From Fidelibacterota bacterium (GTDB taxonomy: Bacteria; Fidelibacterota; Marinisomatia; SCGC-AAA003-L08; TS1B11): 64,000 nucleotides of DNA. The stretch spans positions 620,001 to 684,000 of the forward strand of contig SCKI01000001.1 of NCBI GenBank assembly GCA_004124295.1, written 5' to 3'. A program made the position numbers and the translations under genes. Below the pieces are notes generated by a model that saw only the letters and a program-made list of their open reading frames with translations, was not told the DNA's origin and ran no database searches. Shown one piece after another: positions 54,375 to 64,000 of this stretch. Position 1 is the stretch's first letter. Every line of letters begins with the position of its first letter.

Positions 54375-54686
54375 ATGCGTCCACGATTTGCCCTTTACGC
54401 CGCTCTGCTCCTGCTGGGCGGATTACAGGCTCAAGCCCGCAGCGAGCTGACTGTGGAGAAAATCATGGCCGATCCGAAATGGATCGGCGTCAGTCCCAGC
54501 CGCATACGGTGGGCCGAGGATGGTACGGCGATCTATTTCCGCTGGAACCCCACCGGCGCCGCTGAAAATTCCCTGTTCAAGTACGATCTCGCCCAAGGGA
54601 AAATCATCCGGGCGGGAAAGGAGGAAACCACCTGGCTGCCGCCCGTCAGTGGCGACTACAGCCGGGCACCGGTTTTCTGCTTGTGA
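54375..54686 (+). pseudogene. N-terminal fragment of an S9 prolyl oligopeptidase-like gene
   Basis: 103 residues. A signal peptide is followed by ELTVEKIMADPKWIG and RIRWAEDGTAIYFRWNP. This is the recognisable beginning of secreted S9/DPP-IV-like peptidases, which normally continue for 600-700 more residues. Homology stops after PPVSGDYSR, and the frame ends a few codons later, just before the response regulator gene. The 3' part of the gene was evidently deleted. It retains no catalytic domain. Confidence 0.65.
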
Positions 54687-54719
54687 TGAATTTGTTATGC
54701 CCAGCTGCTAAACTCGGGC

Positions 54720-55451
54720 ATGGCCGATGATGGGCAAAAGCAAATCCTGCTCATTGAGGATGATCCGCACATCCCCAAGATGCTGGAAATCCACTTCCGG
54801 GATTTGGGCTATCAACTGCACCATGAGCTGGACGGCGCCGAGGGGCTGAGGGAGGCCCTGGATAGCGACTACGACCTGGTGATCCTCGATATCATGTTGC
54901 CCGGCATGGACGGCCTGGAGGTCTGCCGGCGGCTGAGGGCGGAGAAGAAAAGTCTGCCGGTGCTTATGCTCACTGCCCGGGTGGAGGAACTCGACCGGGT
55001 GCTGGGCCTGGAGACTGGCGCCGACGATTACTTGACCAAGCCGTTCAGCATCCGGGAGCTGCTGGCCCGGATCAAGGCTATTCTGCGCCGGGTAGAGGTC
55101 GTCCGGGAGGCGGCGCAGAACAACGCCAGGCAGGCGCCGTTGCATTACGGGCCCCTGGAAATCGACCTGCACCGCCACCGGGTCGCCCTGGACGGGGCGA
55201 ATGTCGATCTGACCACCAAGGAGTTCGACTTACTGGCCCTGTTCGCCTCCAATCCGGGACGGGCCTATAGCCGCCAGCAGCTCCTCGACCTGGTCTGGGG
55301 TTATCAGTACAGCGGTTACGAATACACCGTCAATTCCCATATTAACCGGTTGCGGGGCAAAATCGAAAGCGACCCGGCCAATCCCGTCTTTGTGGAAACG
55401 GTATGGGGCTTCGGCTACCGTTTTACCGACCGGAAGGACTTTTCTGCTTGA
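54720..55451 (+). CDS. OmpR/PhoB family response regulator
   Basis: 243 residues. Receiver domain at 8-120 with the acidic pair in LLIEDDPHIP, phospho-acceptor D57 in VILDIMLPGMDG, Thr in MLTARVEE and Lys in YLTKPFS. The C-terminal winged helix (about 140-235) has LTTKEFDLLALFASNPGRAYSRQQLLDLVWG and the wing VETVWGFGYRF. Its stop overlaps the TTG start of the histidine kinase gene (TTGA), so they form a standard two-component pair. Downstream is a spondin-domain lipoprotein that might be a target. Confidence 0.95.
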   Translation: MADDGQKQILLIEDDPHIPKMLEIHFRDLGYQLHHELDGAEGLREALDSDYDLVILDIMLPGMDGLEVCRRLRAEKKSLPVLMLTARVEELDRVLGLETGADDYLTKPFSIRELLARIKAILRRVEVVREAAQNNARQAPLHYGPLEIDLHRHRVALDGANVDLTTKEFDLLALFASNPGRAYSRQQLLDLVWGYQYSGYEYTVNSHINRLRGKIESDPANPVFVETVWGFGYRFTDRKDFSA

Positions 55452-56998
55452 ACTGGTTGCGCAAAAGCCTCTTTCTGAAAATCGCCTTCATTTTCCTGGG
55501 CCTGATTGCCGGCATGGGGGCCGTGCAAATGGTGTCGACGCTCCGCTCAGCCCTCCGGCTCATTGACGAGACCGACCAAAAATTGAACTTGGGGCTGGCT
55601 TCCGACCTGGCCCAATCTTTCCAGCCCTACCTGGCGGACAGCCTGAACTACGGCGCCATCGAGTCGGCTTTCAAGAATCTTATGATTATGAACCCGAGGG
55701 TCGAACTCTACCTGCTGGATACGCAGGGCAACCTGCTGGCCTATTTTGCCGACCCGATCAAGATCAAGCGGATGAGCGTGAGCATTGATCCTATCCGGCG
55801 TCTCGGGGCGGGTGAAAAACTGCCCATTTTGGGCGATGATCCCCGGAGCGTCTGGAAGTCCAAGCCGATTTCAGCGGCCGATATCAGCATCGGCGATCAA
55901 TCCGGCTATCTCTATATCATCCTGGGGGGCGAGGATTACGAATCCATTATCTCCATCCTGGCCCAGAGCACCATCGTCCGCACCGGGCTGCAGATTGGCC
56001 TGGTTATTTTGCTCATGACAGGACTGGTCGGCATCGGCCTGTTTTTCCTGGTTACCCGCCGGCTGCAGGGTCTGACCCGGGCGGTGCAGCAGTTCAAGGA
56101 GGGCCGCTTTGACGTCCGCACCCACGATGATAGCGCAGACGAAATCGGCGAGCTGGCCCGGGCTTTCAACGATATGTCCGACAGCATCGAATCCAACCTC
56201 GAACAGATGGCTGCCACTGACAGACTCCGGCGGGAGCTGGTCGCCAATGTCTCGCACGACCTGCGCAGCCCCCTGGCATCCATCCAGGGCTATGTCGAAA
56301 CCTTGCTGCTGAAGGAAGACTCGCTCCCGCAGGAGGAGCGCAGGCAACTCCTGGAGGTGGTTTACCAGAACATCCAGGGCCTGGGCAAGCAGGTGGAGGA
56401 ACTGTTCGAGCTTTCCCTGCTCGATGCCCGGCAGCGTGAACCGAACTGGGAACCGTTTCCCGTGGCCGAACTGGTCCAGGATGTGGTGTTGAAGTTCGAG
56501 CCCCTCGCCGCCGATAAAAGTCTGCGCCTGGTCAATGAGGCGCCGCCCGGCCTGCCGCTCTGCATGGGCGACATCGGGATGATTGAGCGGGTCATTTCCA
56601 ACATTATCGATAACTCCATTAAATACACTGCGGAAGGGGGCACCCTTTCCATCACCGTGCAGCCGGTTGACGGCGGGAACGAAGTCGTTATCACCGATAC
56701 CGGTAGCGGCATCTCCGCCGAAGATTTGCCCCACATCTTCGAACGCTTTTACCGCGCCGATAAAAGCCGGGAGTGGTCCTCCGGGAATACCGGCCTCGGC
56801 CTGGCTATCGCCCAGCGCATCATGCAGGTGCACCACAGCTCCATCTCGGCCCAAAGCGAAGTCGGCATAGGCACCATCCTTCAGGTTTACCCTCCCCACC
56901 CGCAGACCGCCGGCCTAGACCCGCACGCTCATTCTCGCGGCAGGGGAGCAGCACCCCGCCGGACCACAAATTGTAAACAAACAACAACCGTTCCGTGA
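55448..56998 (+). CDS. Sensor histidine kinase (HAMP-HisKA-HATPase)
   Basis: About 516 residues. The frame is open from 55403, but a TTG at 55448 overlapping the regulator stop is the natural start (LNWLRKSLFLKIAFIFLG). Two membrane helices (about 8-30 and 185-208) enclose a periplasmic sensor domain of some 150 residues. A HAMP domain (about 208-260; FNDMSDSIESNLEQM) precedes the His box LVANVSHDLRSPLASIQGYVE and the ATPase core (MIERVISNIIDNSIKYT, DTGSGI, GNTGLGLAIAQRI). The C-terminal 30 residues beyond the ATPase are Arg/Pro-rich and unusual. It is the partner of the regulator encoded just before. Confidence 0.93.
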   Translation: MNWLRKSLFLKIAFIFLGLIAGMGAVQMVSTLRSALRLIDETDQKLNLGLASDLAQSFQPYLADSLNYGAIESAFKNLMIMNPRVELYLLDTQGNLLAYFADPIKIKRMSVSIDPIRRLGAGEKLPILGDDPRSVWKSKPISAADISIGDQSGYLYIILGGEDYESIISILAQSTIVRTGLQIGLVILLMTGLVGIGLFFLVTRRLQGLTRAVQQFKEGRFDVRTHDDSADEIGELARAFNDMSDSIESNLEQMAATDRLRRELVANVSHDLRSPLASIQGYVETLLLKEDSLPQEERRQLLEVVYQNIQGLGKQVEELFELSLLDARQREPNWEPFPVAELVQDVVLKFEPLAADKSLRLVNEAPPGLPLCMGDIGMIERVISNIIDNSIKYTAEGGTLSITVQPVDGGNEVVITDTGSGISAEDLPHIFERFYRADKSREWSSGNTGLGLAIAQRIMQVHHSSISAQSEVGIGTILQVYPPHPQTAGLDPHAHSRGRGAAPRRTTNCKQTTTVP

Positions 56999-57038
56999 CG
57001 CTTCTGTTACAGTTGCAGGGTAGCCTTCGCCTGTCAAT

Positions 57039-57056
57039 CCGGCCACCGATGGCCGG
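57039..57056 (+). promoter_or_regulatory. Short GC hairpin before the spondin gene
   Basis: CCGGCCA and TGGCCGG pair around CCGA, 7 bp perfect. It lies between the kinase stop and the next ribosome site (AAAGGAG near 57088). No T run follows, so it is more likely a leader hairpin than a terminator. Confidence 0.35.
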
Positions 57057-57099
57057 TATAGCGTACCAATACCTTTTTGCCAATTAAAGGAGAAGCGTC

Positions 57100-58416
57100 A
57101 TGTCCAAAAGATGGTTGCCCCTGGTGGGTCTGCTCATGTTCGCCTGTGCGGACGATGGTCCGATGGCCCCCGAACCGACCGGTTTCACGATCACCCTGCA
57201 GAATGTGTTTACCGAATACGATTTCCTCAAAAGCGGTTCCTTCAGCACCCCCGTTGGTGCTACAGCCGCAGGTCCCCTGGCGGCCGGCGATGCCTACGAA
57301 ATTTCGTTCAGCGCCGGACTGGGATCGAAACTTTCCTTCGCCACCATGCTGGTGCAGTCCAATGATCTGTTCTATGCGCCAGCGCCGGCCGGCATCGACC
57401 TGTTCGACGCCAGCAACAACCCGGTCAGCGGCGATATCACTTCGCAGGTAATGCTCTGGGATGCCGGCAGCGAGGTCAATGAAGAGCCGGGCGCCGGAGC
57501 CAACCAGCCGTTGATGGGCGGGGGAGCCACCGGAACCGACGAGGGCGGTGTGGTCCAGTTGGTGAGCGCCTCCGGTGACGGCTTCACCTATCCTGCCGTG
57601 GACGCCGTGCTGACCGTTACGCTCACTTCCAGCGGCACCGATTTCACCCTGCGCATCGAAAATGTTTCAACCACCACAACCATACCCGCCGACGACCTAT
57701 CGGTGCTCGTTACGCCGGGAGTCTGGGTGGTGCATTCGACGGAAGGCCCGCTCTTCACTGAGGGTATGGCCGACCGGGGCGAGGGCCTGGAGATGCTGGC
57801 AGAAAGTGGTGATGGTTCGGCTTTGTCCGCCGTGCTGACCGCTGCCACCGGCTTCACCTCGCCGTTCGCCCCGGGTGTATGGGCCGTGCACGATTCTGAC
57901 GGCCCGATATTCACTGCCGGCAGCGCCGACTACGGCGACGGGCTGGAGGGCCTTGCCGAGGACGGGGATCCGTCCACCCTGGCCTCCACCCTCGCATCTG
58001 CTGCCGGGCTAACCTCAAGCGGTAGTTTCAGCATTCCGGCGGGCGAGTCGATGGCCGGCCCACTGCTTCCGGGGGCCAGCTACGAGTTCACTATCGAGGC
58101 AGTACCTGGCGACATGCTCAGTTTTGCCACCATGCTGGTCCACAGCAACGACTTGTTTGTTGCGCCGGGGGCCAACGGACTGATGTTGTTTGACGGCAAT
58201 TCCATCGCCTTGACTGGCGATATCACCAGCCAGCTCACCCTCTGGGACGCCGGCACTGAAGTCAACGAGGAACCTGGTGTGGGCGCTAACCAGCCGGCCC
58301 GTGGGGGCGCCGCCACCGGCACGATGGAAATGGGCACGGTCATGGCTGTTGCCGACGGCTTCACCTATCCGGCCCTCAGCGACATGATTATGGTGACCAT
58401 TACGCCTATCCCGTAG
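57100..58416 (+). CDS. Lipoprotein with two spondin-like domains
   Basis: 438 residues. A lipoprotein signal (LPLVGLLMFAC) is followed by two homologous domains, about 28-195 and 300-438. Each has the spondin N-type pattern: FTITLQNVFTEYDFLKSG or its counterpart, LSFATMLVQSNDLFYAP and LSFATMLVHSNDLFVAP, ITSQVMLWDAGSEVNEEPG and ITSQLTLWDAGTEVNEEPG. The near-identical blocks show internal duplication. Between them, a VWVVHSTEGPLF / VWAVHDSDGPIF duplicate forms a smaller tandem repeat. Spondin domains in bacteria are surface or periplasmic and of unknown role. A strong terminator follows. The two-component genes directly upstream might control it. Confidence 0.82.
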   Translation: MSKRWLPLVGLLMFACADDGPMAPEPTGFTITLQNVFTEYDFLKSGSFSTPVGATAAGPLAAGDAYEISFSAGLGSKLSFATMLVQSNDLFYAPAPAGIDLFDASNNPVSGDITSQVMLWDAGSEVNEEPGAGANQPLMGGGATGTDEGGVVQLVSASGDGFTYPAVDAVLTVTLTSSGTDFTLRIENVSTTTTIPADDLSVLVTPGVWVVHSTEGPLFTEGMADRGEGLEMLAESGDGSALSAVLTAATGFTSPFAPGVWAVHDSDGPIFTAGSADYGDGLEGLAEDGDPSTLASTLASAAGLTSSGSFSIPAGESMAGPLLPGASYEFTIEAVPGDMLSFATMLVHSNDLFVAPGANGLMLFDGNSIALTGDITSQLTLWDAGTEVNEEPGVGANQPARGGAATGTMEMGTVMAVADGFTYPALSDMIMVTITPIP

Positions 58417-58435
58417 CAGTCCTGCAGATTCAGTT

Positions 58436-58482
58436 CAGGGTCCCGTCAACGGCATCTGGCCGTGGCGGGACCCTGTTCTGTT
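58436..58482. terminator. Bidirectional terminator after the spondin gene
   Basis: AGGGTCCCG and CGGGACCCT form a 9-bp outer stem, with an inner ACGGC/GCCGT pairing, followed by GTTCTGTTT. It lies between the spondin gene and the convergent barrel gene and can serve both. Confidence 0.7.
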
Positions 58483-58519
58483 TAGGGCCGGTCGGACACC
58501 TGGCCAGCCCCTGCCCCCG

Positions 58520-60019
58520 CTAGAACCAGTAGAGCAGCGTCAGCCGGTGCAGGACGATAGGCACGTCCCTGAAGCCCGGATCGGTGGGGGGCGTCAGTAT
58601 ATCGCCGCCGTAGGATAATGCAATTAGCCTTGGCGGCCATGCCCCCCACATCTGTTGACTGACGCCCTCATTGGCTATGCTGCGCTTGCTGGCATGGTAA
58701 ATCCACTCGATGTTGCCCATCTTGACGATCATCCCGGCGGACAGGGCCGGTTCCTTCCACCAGTTTTGAGGCGCGGAGCCGCGGACTTCGCCGGTGACGA
58801 AGTCCTCATGGTCGTAGTCGAGGCTATACAGGCGGGAGGACCAGCCGCCCTGCAGCCGGAAGCGCTCGTGCACCGTGTATTCCAGGCCGATCCGGACGGC
58901 ACTGTTGTTGAAATAATAATCGTTCCTGAACAGCGGCTCGCCGGCCGGGATCAGGGTGCCATCATCTGCCGTCACCGCTGCGGTAGTATCGCCCCAGGTC
59001 TTGCTGTCGATAATCTCCAGCGTCGCGTCAAAGGCTATCAGGAGTTTGCCCTCACGGGTGCTGAACCCGATGCCCAGACGCCCGGCTTTGGTGATGCCCG
59101 GATCTCTGGGGATGCGAATCTCCGGCGCAGGATAGTCGGGAATCTTGGGATGCCACTTGTAGTGGCCGGTCAGTTCGAAGCCGATGTGGGAGTGGCTCTC
59201 GACCGGAACGCGGCCCTTGAGTTGCAGCAGCCAACTCTGCTCTTCGTCTTTGTTTTTCAGGTTATTCCCCCCGCTGTATATGGCCAGCTGATCCATTTGA
59301 TACCGTCTGTGGAACAGCAGCATGTCGTAGCGGGAACCGTCGTCCTTCTCCAGCGCCGCCCCCAGCCGGTACTGCCTCAGGGTGCCATTCTGGCGCACCT
59401 CCCGGGCTCCGGGATAGAGCAGCTGGATGCCGTCGACGCCATAAATGTCCACCCAGTCAACACCGACGCCCACGGAGAGGCCTTTGTCCGGGAAGCGGAG
59501 ACTCGCCGCGGCTGATCGAGGCCAGTTCATCACCTTCATCTGCATGGGGGGGTTCCACTGGCCGGTCTGGTTATTCCAGGTCGGCACTCTATCCGAGGTA
59601 TGGCGCAACTGCTCCAGGGAGAGGGCCAATGCCGTGGTCAGCTGCAGGCGCCCTCCGGCCAGGGCAAAGTGGGTGATGGCGCCCCCCGGCACAGCTTGCA
59701 CCATGCTGCCCTCCAGCACGTTCCTCGTTGGTTGCCACCAGCGGCCTGTGATCAGCCGCTGGCTCCAGCTGTCCCGGTACGGCGCCACGAAAAGCAGGTT
59801 CTTGCTCAGGTATCCCAAGCGGGCCGGATTCACGAAGCCCTCCGCAATCTCGTCAGGGTGTCCGATGGATACGCCGGCCATGCCCGCGTTGTAGGACGGC
59901 ACCAGCATGAACTGTTGGGTCATGATGAGCGGGATGGTTTTTACCTGGATCGCCTGGCCAAGCACCAGGAAAGGGATGGCCAAAATAACTGTGGCCGAAA
60001 TAATAAAGCGGGTTTTCAT
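58520..60019 (-). CDS. Outer-membrane beta-barrel protein (PorV/FadL-like)
   Basis: 499 residues. Signal peptide (cleaved near VLGQA), GGAGG ribosome site and an amphipathic beta pattern to a C-terminal LTLLYWF, with terminal Phe as in outer-membrane proteins. VPSYNAGMAGVSIGHPDEIAEGFVNPARLGYL near the start resembles the region NxPxx/G of PorV- or FadL-type barrels, where an N-terminal hatch precedes the barrel. Substrate unknown. It stands alone between two spacers. Confidence 0.72.
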   Translation of the reverse strand: MKTRFIISATVILAIPFLVLGQAIQVKTIPLIMTQQFMLVPSYNAGMAGVSIGHPDEIAEGFVNPARLGYLSKNLLFVAPYRDSWSQRLITGRWWQPTRNVLEGSMVQAVPGGAITHFALAGGRLQLTTALALSLEQLRHTSDRVPTWNNQTGQWNPPMQMKVMNWPRSAAASLRFPDKGLSVGVGVDWVDIYGVDGIQLLYPGAREVRQNGTLRQYRLGAALEKDDGSRYDMLLFHRRYQMDQLAIYSGGNNLKNKDEEQSWLLQLKGRVPVESHSHIGFELTGHYKWHPKIPDYPAPEIRIPRDPGITKAGRLGIGFSTREGKLLIAFDATLEIIDSKTWGDTTAAVTADDGTLIPAGEPLFRNDYYFNNSAVRIGLEYTVHERFRLQGGWSSRLYSLDYDHEDFVTGEVRGSAPQNWWKEPALSAGMIVKMGNIEWIYHASKRSIANEGVSQQMWGAWPPRLIALSYGGDILTPPTDPGFRDVPIVLHRLTLLYWF

Positions 60020-60235
60020 GAGACACCTCCGGTTAGCGATCTATGCCGGAAGGCGCCCCCAAGGTCTATTGGGCACTACGTTTATGCGGGCTACCGAGGG
60101 CCGCCAGCCGATCGGTCCGCCAGCGCCGAAACCGGCATGGAATTCTTGTGTTCGGGAACAAGGTAGTCGAAAAGCCGGCACACCGCAATGTGTAATTTTA
60201 GTTGTCTAGTAAAAATTTTCGCGCAGCAGGATGAA

Positions 60236-60982
60236 TCAGCTGGAGCGCTGACCGCCTGCCTTGTCGGGGTTCTCCCCCCGCCCCCTGGACTCCACAAATA
60301 CCAGGTAGCAGGCTGCCGAAACGCCTGAGGCGCCGAATATCATGGCCATGACCATGATCTGGTAGCGCACCGCCAGATGGGGAGCGATGCCGGCCAGGAT
60401 CTGCCCCGTCATCATGCCCGGCAACGATACCACGCCGACGGCAAACAGGGAATTCATAATGGGGATCAGGGCCGCCCGGTAGGCGCTGAAGCGGGCTTCG
60501 GCGTAGGCCTGCCCCCGCTCCCGCTCTGCCGCGAACCGTTCCGCCGCCAGACTGACGGCATTCATGCTGCCGGCGAAGATCATGCCCGCCAGCGGAATCA
60601 CAAACCGCCCCTGGTGCCAGGTCGCGAGGTCGAGCACGCCTTGGGTTACCAGAACCAGGGTCAGCACTCCCCCGATGGCGATAGAGGCCAGCGCCAGGGG
60701 ATATTGGCTGCGCCGCTCCTTTTGCAGAGGCCGCAGCGCGATCCAGCTCGCTGCCAGCAGCATCACGGTGAGGACGCTGATTACGATCAGCCCGCTGTCG
60801 GTCTCGAAGATGAAAACCAGGATGTAGCCGACCAGCGTCAACTGGACCAGCATCCGGCCGATGGCGTAGGCCCCGGTCCGCCAGCCGACCGACCAGCGCT
60901 GGAACACCAGCAGGACGACGGCCACCGGCGCCATCATCAAGGCCAGCCGGAGCAAGGGGATGATCTGTACGGTATCGTTCAT
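60236..60982 (-). CDS. FetB-like ABC transporter permease (UPF0014)
   Basis: 248 residues, about seven helices. LVGYILVFIFETDSG, IPLAGMIFAGSMNAVSLAAERF and SLPGMMTGQILAGIAPHLAVRYQIMVMAMIFG are signature segments of the FetB/YbbM family, the permease of an iron exporter in enteric bacteria. No ATPase gene (fetA) is adjacent, so the transporter must use one encoded elsewhere or be incomplete. It follows the DUF1801 gene by 57 bases on the same strand. Confidence 0.88.
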   Translation of the reverse strand: MNDTVQIIPLLRLALMMAPVAVVLLVFQRWSVGWRTGAYAIGRMLVQLTLVGYILVFIFETDSGLIVISVLTVMLLAASWIALRPLQKERRSQYPLALASIAIGGVLTLVLVTQGVLDLATWHQGRFVIPLAGMIFAGSMNAVSLAAERFAAERERGQAYAEARFSAYRAALIPIMNSLFAVGVVSLPGMMTGQILAGIAPHLAVRYQIMVMAMIFGASGVSAACYLVFVESRGRGENPDKAGGQRSS

Positions 60983-61039
60983 GATGGCTTATCTCGCGCT
61001 GGGAGTTATGCTCGGTGATGTGTCGGGGGCAGGCCGGCC

Positions 61040-61489
61040 TCAGGTCCGCTGACTGCGGACCGCCTTCTGCCGGGCGATGAAAGCAGCCACGTCCTCCCGC
61101 CCGATGGTCTCGCCGATGAGCTCCAGCGGCAGGTCGTCCAACGTCCTGAATCTGACGCAGGACTTGCCCACATCGTAACGCTTCCCGGTCGCCCGGTAGG
61201 CCGCTTCAAATTCGTCCGCCGTGCCGGCGTCATCGTAAATCCCCATCAGATAGACGGTCATGTAGTTTTTCTGGGAAGCCAGCGCCACATACAGAAGCGG
61301 CTGGCGGTTGTAGGTGTCCGGATAGCGCTCCAGCGGCACCTGGTAGGTGATCATGCCCCAGTTCATCACCTCTTCGTAGCCCGGCGGCAGGTTGGCCAGG
61401 ATCGTCCGGCGGACAACCCCGATGGCCTCCCGGCGCTCCGGCGGTAGCTCGGTCAGGTACTGCTCGACAGTTGTGGCTGCAGATTTCAT
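61040..61489 (-). CDS. DUF1801 (YdhG-like) protein
   Basis: 149 residues matching the DUF1801 pattern: TVEQYLTELPPERREAIGVVRRTILANLPPGYEEVMNWGMITYQVPL, followed by YVALASQKNYMTVYLMG, and KSCVRFRTLDDLPLELIGETI near the end. These small soluble proteins are structurally related to bacterial iron-chaperone-like or frataxin-like folds, but their function is unknown. The gene lies upstream of the fetB-like gene, which might hint at metal handling. Confidence 0.88.
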   Translation of the reverse strand: MKSAATTVEQYLTELPPERREAIGVVRRTILANLPPGYEEVMNWGMITYQVPLERYPDTYNRQPLLYVALASQKNYMTVYLMGIYDDAGTADEFEAAYRATGKRYDVGKSCVRFRTLDDLPLELIGETIGREDVAAFIARQKAVRSQRT

Positions 61490-61750
61490 GATGGGTCCAA
61501 ATTAGGGTAGATCAAGCCGCGTTTCCTAACCGGGGTGCGCAGCGGCGCTCCGGCCGGGAGCTCTGCCCGAACCCATCCGGTCGAGGCCAAATGCCTCTTG
61601 CCAAGGCCCCAATTTATCGCTACTCTAGCGGCAGTGATTCCGATCCTTGGCACACGCTGGCATGACCTTCACAGCCGTTAACTTTTGCGGTTGCTGAATC
61701 CGGACCGCAACGGCCGCTGCCAGCCTGGACGGTTAACAGGGAGCCCCACG

Positions 61751-62043
61751 ATGAAACGAAGCGACTTTCTCAAACTGAGCCTGATATCCACGGCCGTGGC
61801 AGGCCTGCTGCCCCGCGTATTTCTCAAGGCCCGGCCTTTCAAGGCGGCCGCTATGCCTCTGCCAATCGAACCCGAACCGTTCCTGCCCCTGCAGGGCTTC
61901 GGCAATGATCTGGCCGGTAGCGGTCTGGAGCACTACAACGACGCCTCCTTCAGCGAGATGAACCAAGACATTCTCCGCCACCGGATGCCGGCCCACTGGA
62001 CCGAATCGCGCCTGGCCGAAGCCGCTGAGAGCGGGGAGTTGCT

Positions 62044-62047
<4 letters not shown>
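61751..62047 (+). CDS. Small secreted protein coupled to TldD
   Basis: 98 residues from ATG 61751, with GGGAGC upstream. It starts MKRSDFLKLSLISTAVAGLLP, close to a twin-arginine-type signal (KR in place of RR, then FLK), followed by a Pro-rich and acidic mature part. No catalytic motif is visible. Its stop overlaps the TldD start in an ATGA junction, so it is co-translated with the protease genes. Its presence suggests a role together with TldD/TldE; I cannot name a function. Confidence 0.55.
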
Positions 62048-63530
<1,483 letters not shown>

Positions 63531-63534
<4 letters not shown>

Positions 63535-64000
63535 TACTCAGCGCCCATGAAGCCCGGGAAATTATGGACCGGCTGCTTTCCCTCTCGACTGCCGATGAGA
63601 TGCGGGTCAATCTGTCGGGGGGCCGCAGCGGCAATACGCGCTTTGCGCTCAACTCCATCTCCACCAGCGGCGACGAGGATACGCTCAATATCAGGGTCAC
63701 GGCCACTTTCGGCAGGCGGCACGGCACGGCCAGCGCGAACGAGACCGATTCGGCTTCGCTGGAGAAGCTCGTCCGGGCTGCCGAGGAGCTGGCCAAACTC
63801 TCCCCGGAGGATCGGGAGTATGTGCCCGAGCTGGGGCCCCAGGAATACCTGGACATCAATCCCTATGCCTCCGCCACCGCGCGGGCGACCCCGGCCACCC
63901 GGGTGAAGGCGGCCTTGTCGGCCATCAAGCCCAGCACCCGCAAGAAGCTGGAATCGGCCGGTTTCTTTGAACACAACAACAGCTTTACCGCGGTGGGCAA
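63531..64000 (+). CDS. TldE/PmbA family protein, cut by window end
   Basis: 156 codons are present from ATG 63531 to the window edge. The N-terminal part, MILSAHEAREIMDRLLSLS and GNTRFALNSISTSGDEDTLNIRVTATFG, resembles the TldE/PmbA N-terminal domain that partners TldD and lacks the metal site. Expected total length is about 440 residues. It overlaps the TldD stop by four bases. It is the non-catalytic half of the TldD/TldE complex. Confidence 0.88.

Overview
The window reads as chromosome of an aerobic, respiring Gram-negative bacterium of moderately high GC. It has many outer-membrane proteins and lipoproteins, an aa3-type cytochrome oxidase, TldD/TldE, two-component systems and an RsbU/V/W partner-switching module. 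The mixture (beta-propeller/barrel proteins, spondin domains, inositol-phosphate genes) resembles uncultured FCB-superphylum bacteria, but this taxonomic guess is inference and no rRNA is present.

Layout. 1-3531: LtrA start, MFS transporter, small membrane protein, divergent MarR regulator with two palindromic operators, flavin reductase. 3532-5869: remnant of an integrated element (3' half of a tRNA-Pro(UGG), AT-rich PD-(D/E)XK protein, C-terminal scrap of a tyrosine recombinase). 5870-11443: glutamate synthase large subunit and a family-6-type uracil/hypoxanthine-DNA glycosylase. 11939-16660: TolC-like protein and RND pump interrupted by one in-frame TAA. 16745-24301 (minus strand): a respiratory operon running from an outer-membrane fused cytochrome-porin of Cyc2 type through a diheme cytochrome c, a Met-rich lipoprotein and a cupredoxin to cytochrome oxidase subunits I, III, IV and II. 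24777-32745: O-methyltransferase, quinone reductase, TonB-C-like lipoprotein, two serine hydrolases and a CadC-like regulator. 32998-40670: PrsW protease, a metalloprotease/propeller/barrel giant, a membrane-anchored protein of about 24 twelve-residue repeats, and divergently the RsbW-RsbV-RsbU set. 41018-50075: prolyl aminopeptidase-like lipoprotein, TolB/TPR protein, a CDP-alcohol phosphotransferase, inositol-3-phosphate synthase, a fused CTP:inositol-phosphate cytidylyltransferase/DIPP-synthase-like protein, an HD hydrolase, and membrane genes. 50366-64000: hybrid kinase, propeller protein, two-component pair, spondin lipoprotein, barrel protein, FetB-like permease, TldD and TldE (cut by the window end).

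The two most interesting systems are the 16.7-24.3 kb cytochrome-porin-to-oxidase operon, whose content parallels the iron-oxidation rus operon of Acidithiobacillus, and the hexad-repeat membrane protein next to the partner-switching module. Third is the inositol locus, which looks like di-myo-inositol-phosphate or inositol-lipid synthesis with an HD protein as candidate phosphatase.

Four apparent frameshifts all fit a one-base shortening of a homopolymer run, which suggests sequencing or assembly error. Two in-frame stops (16301 and 27830) are of a different kind. Intergenic spaces carry a dispersed short tandem repeat based on GGCAGT.
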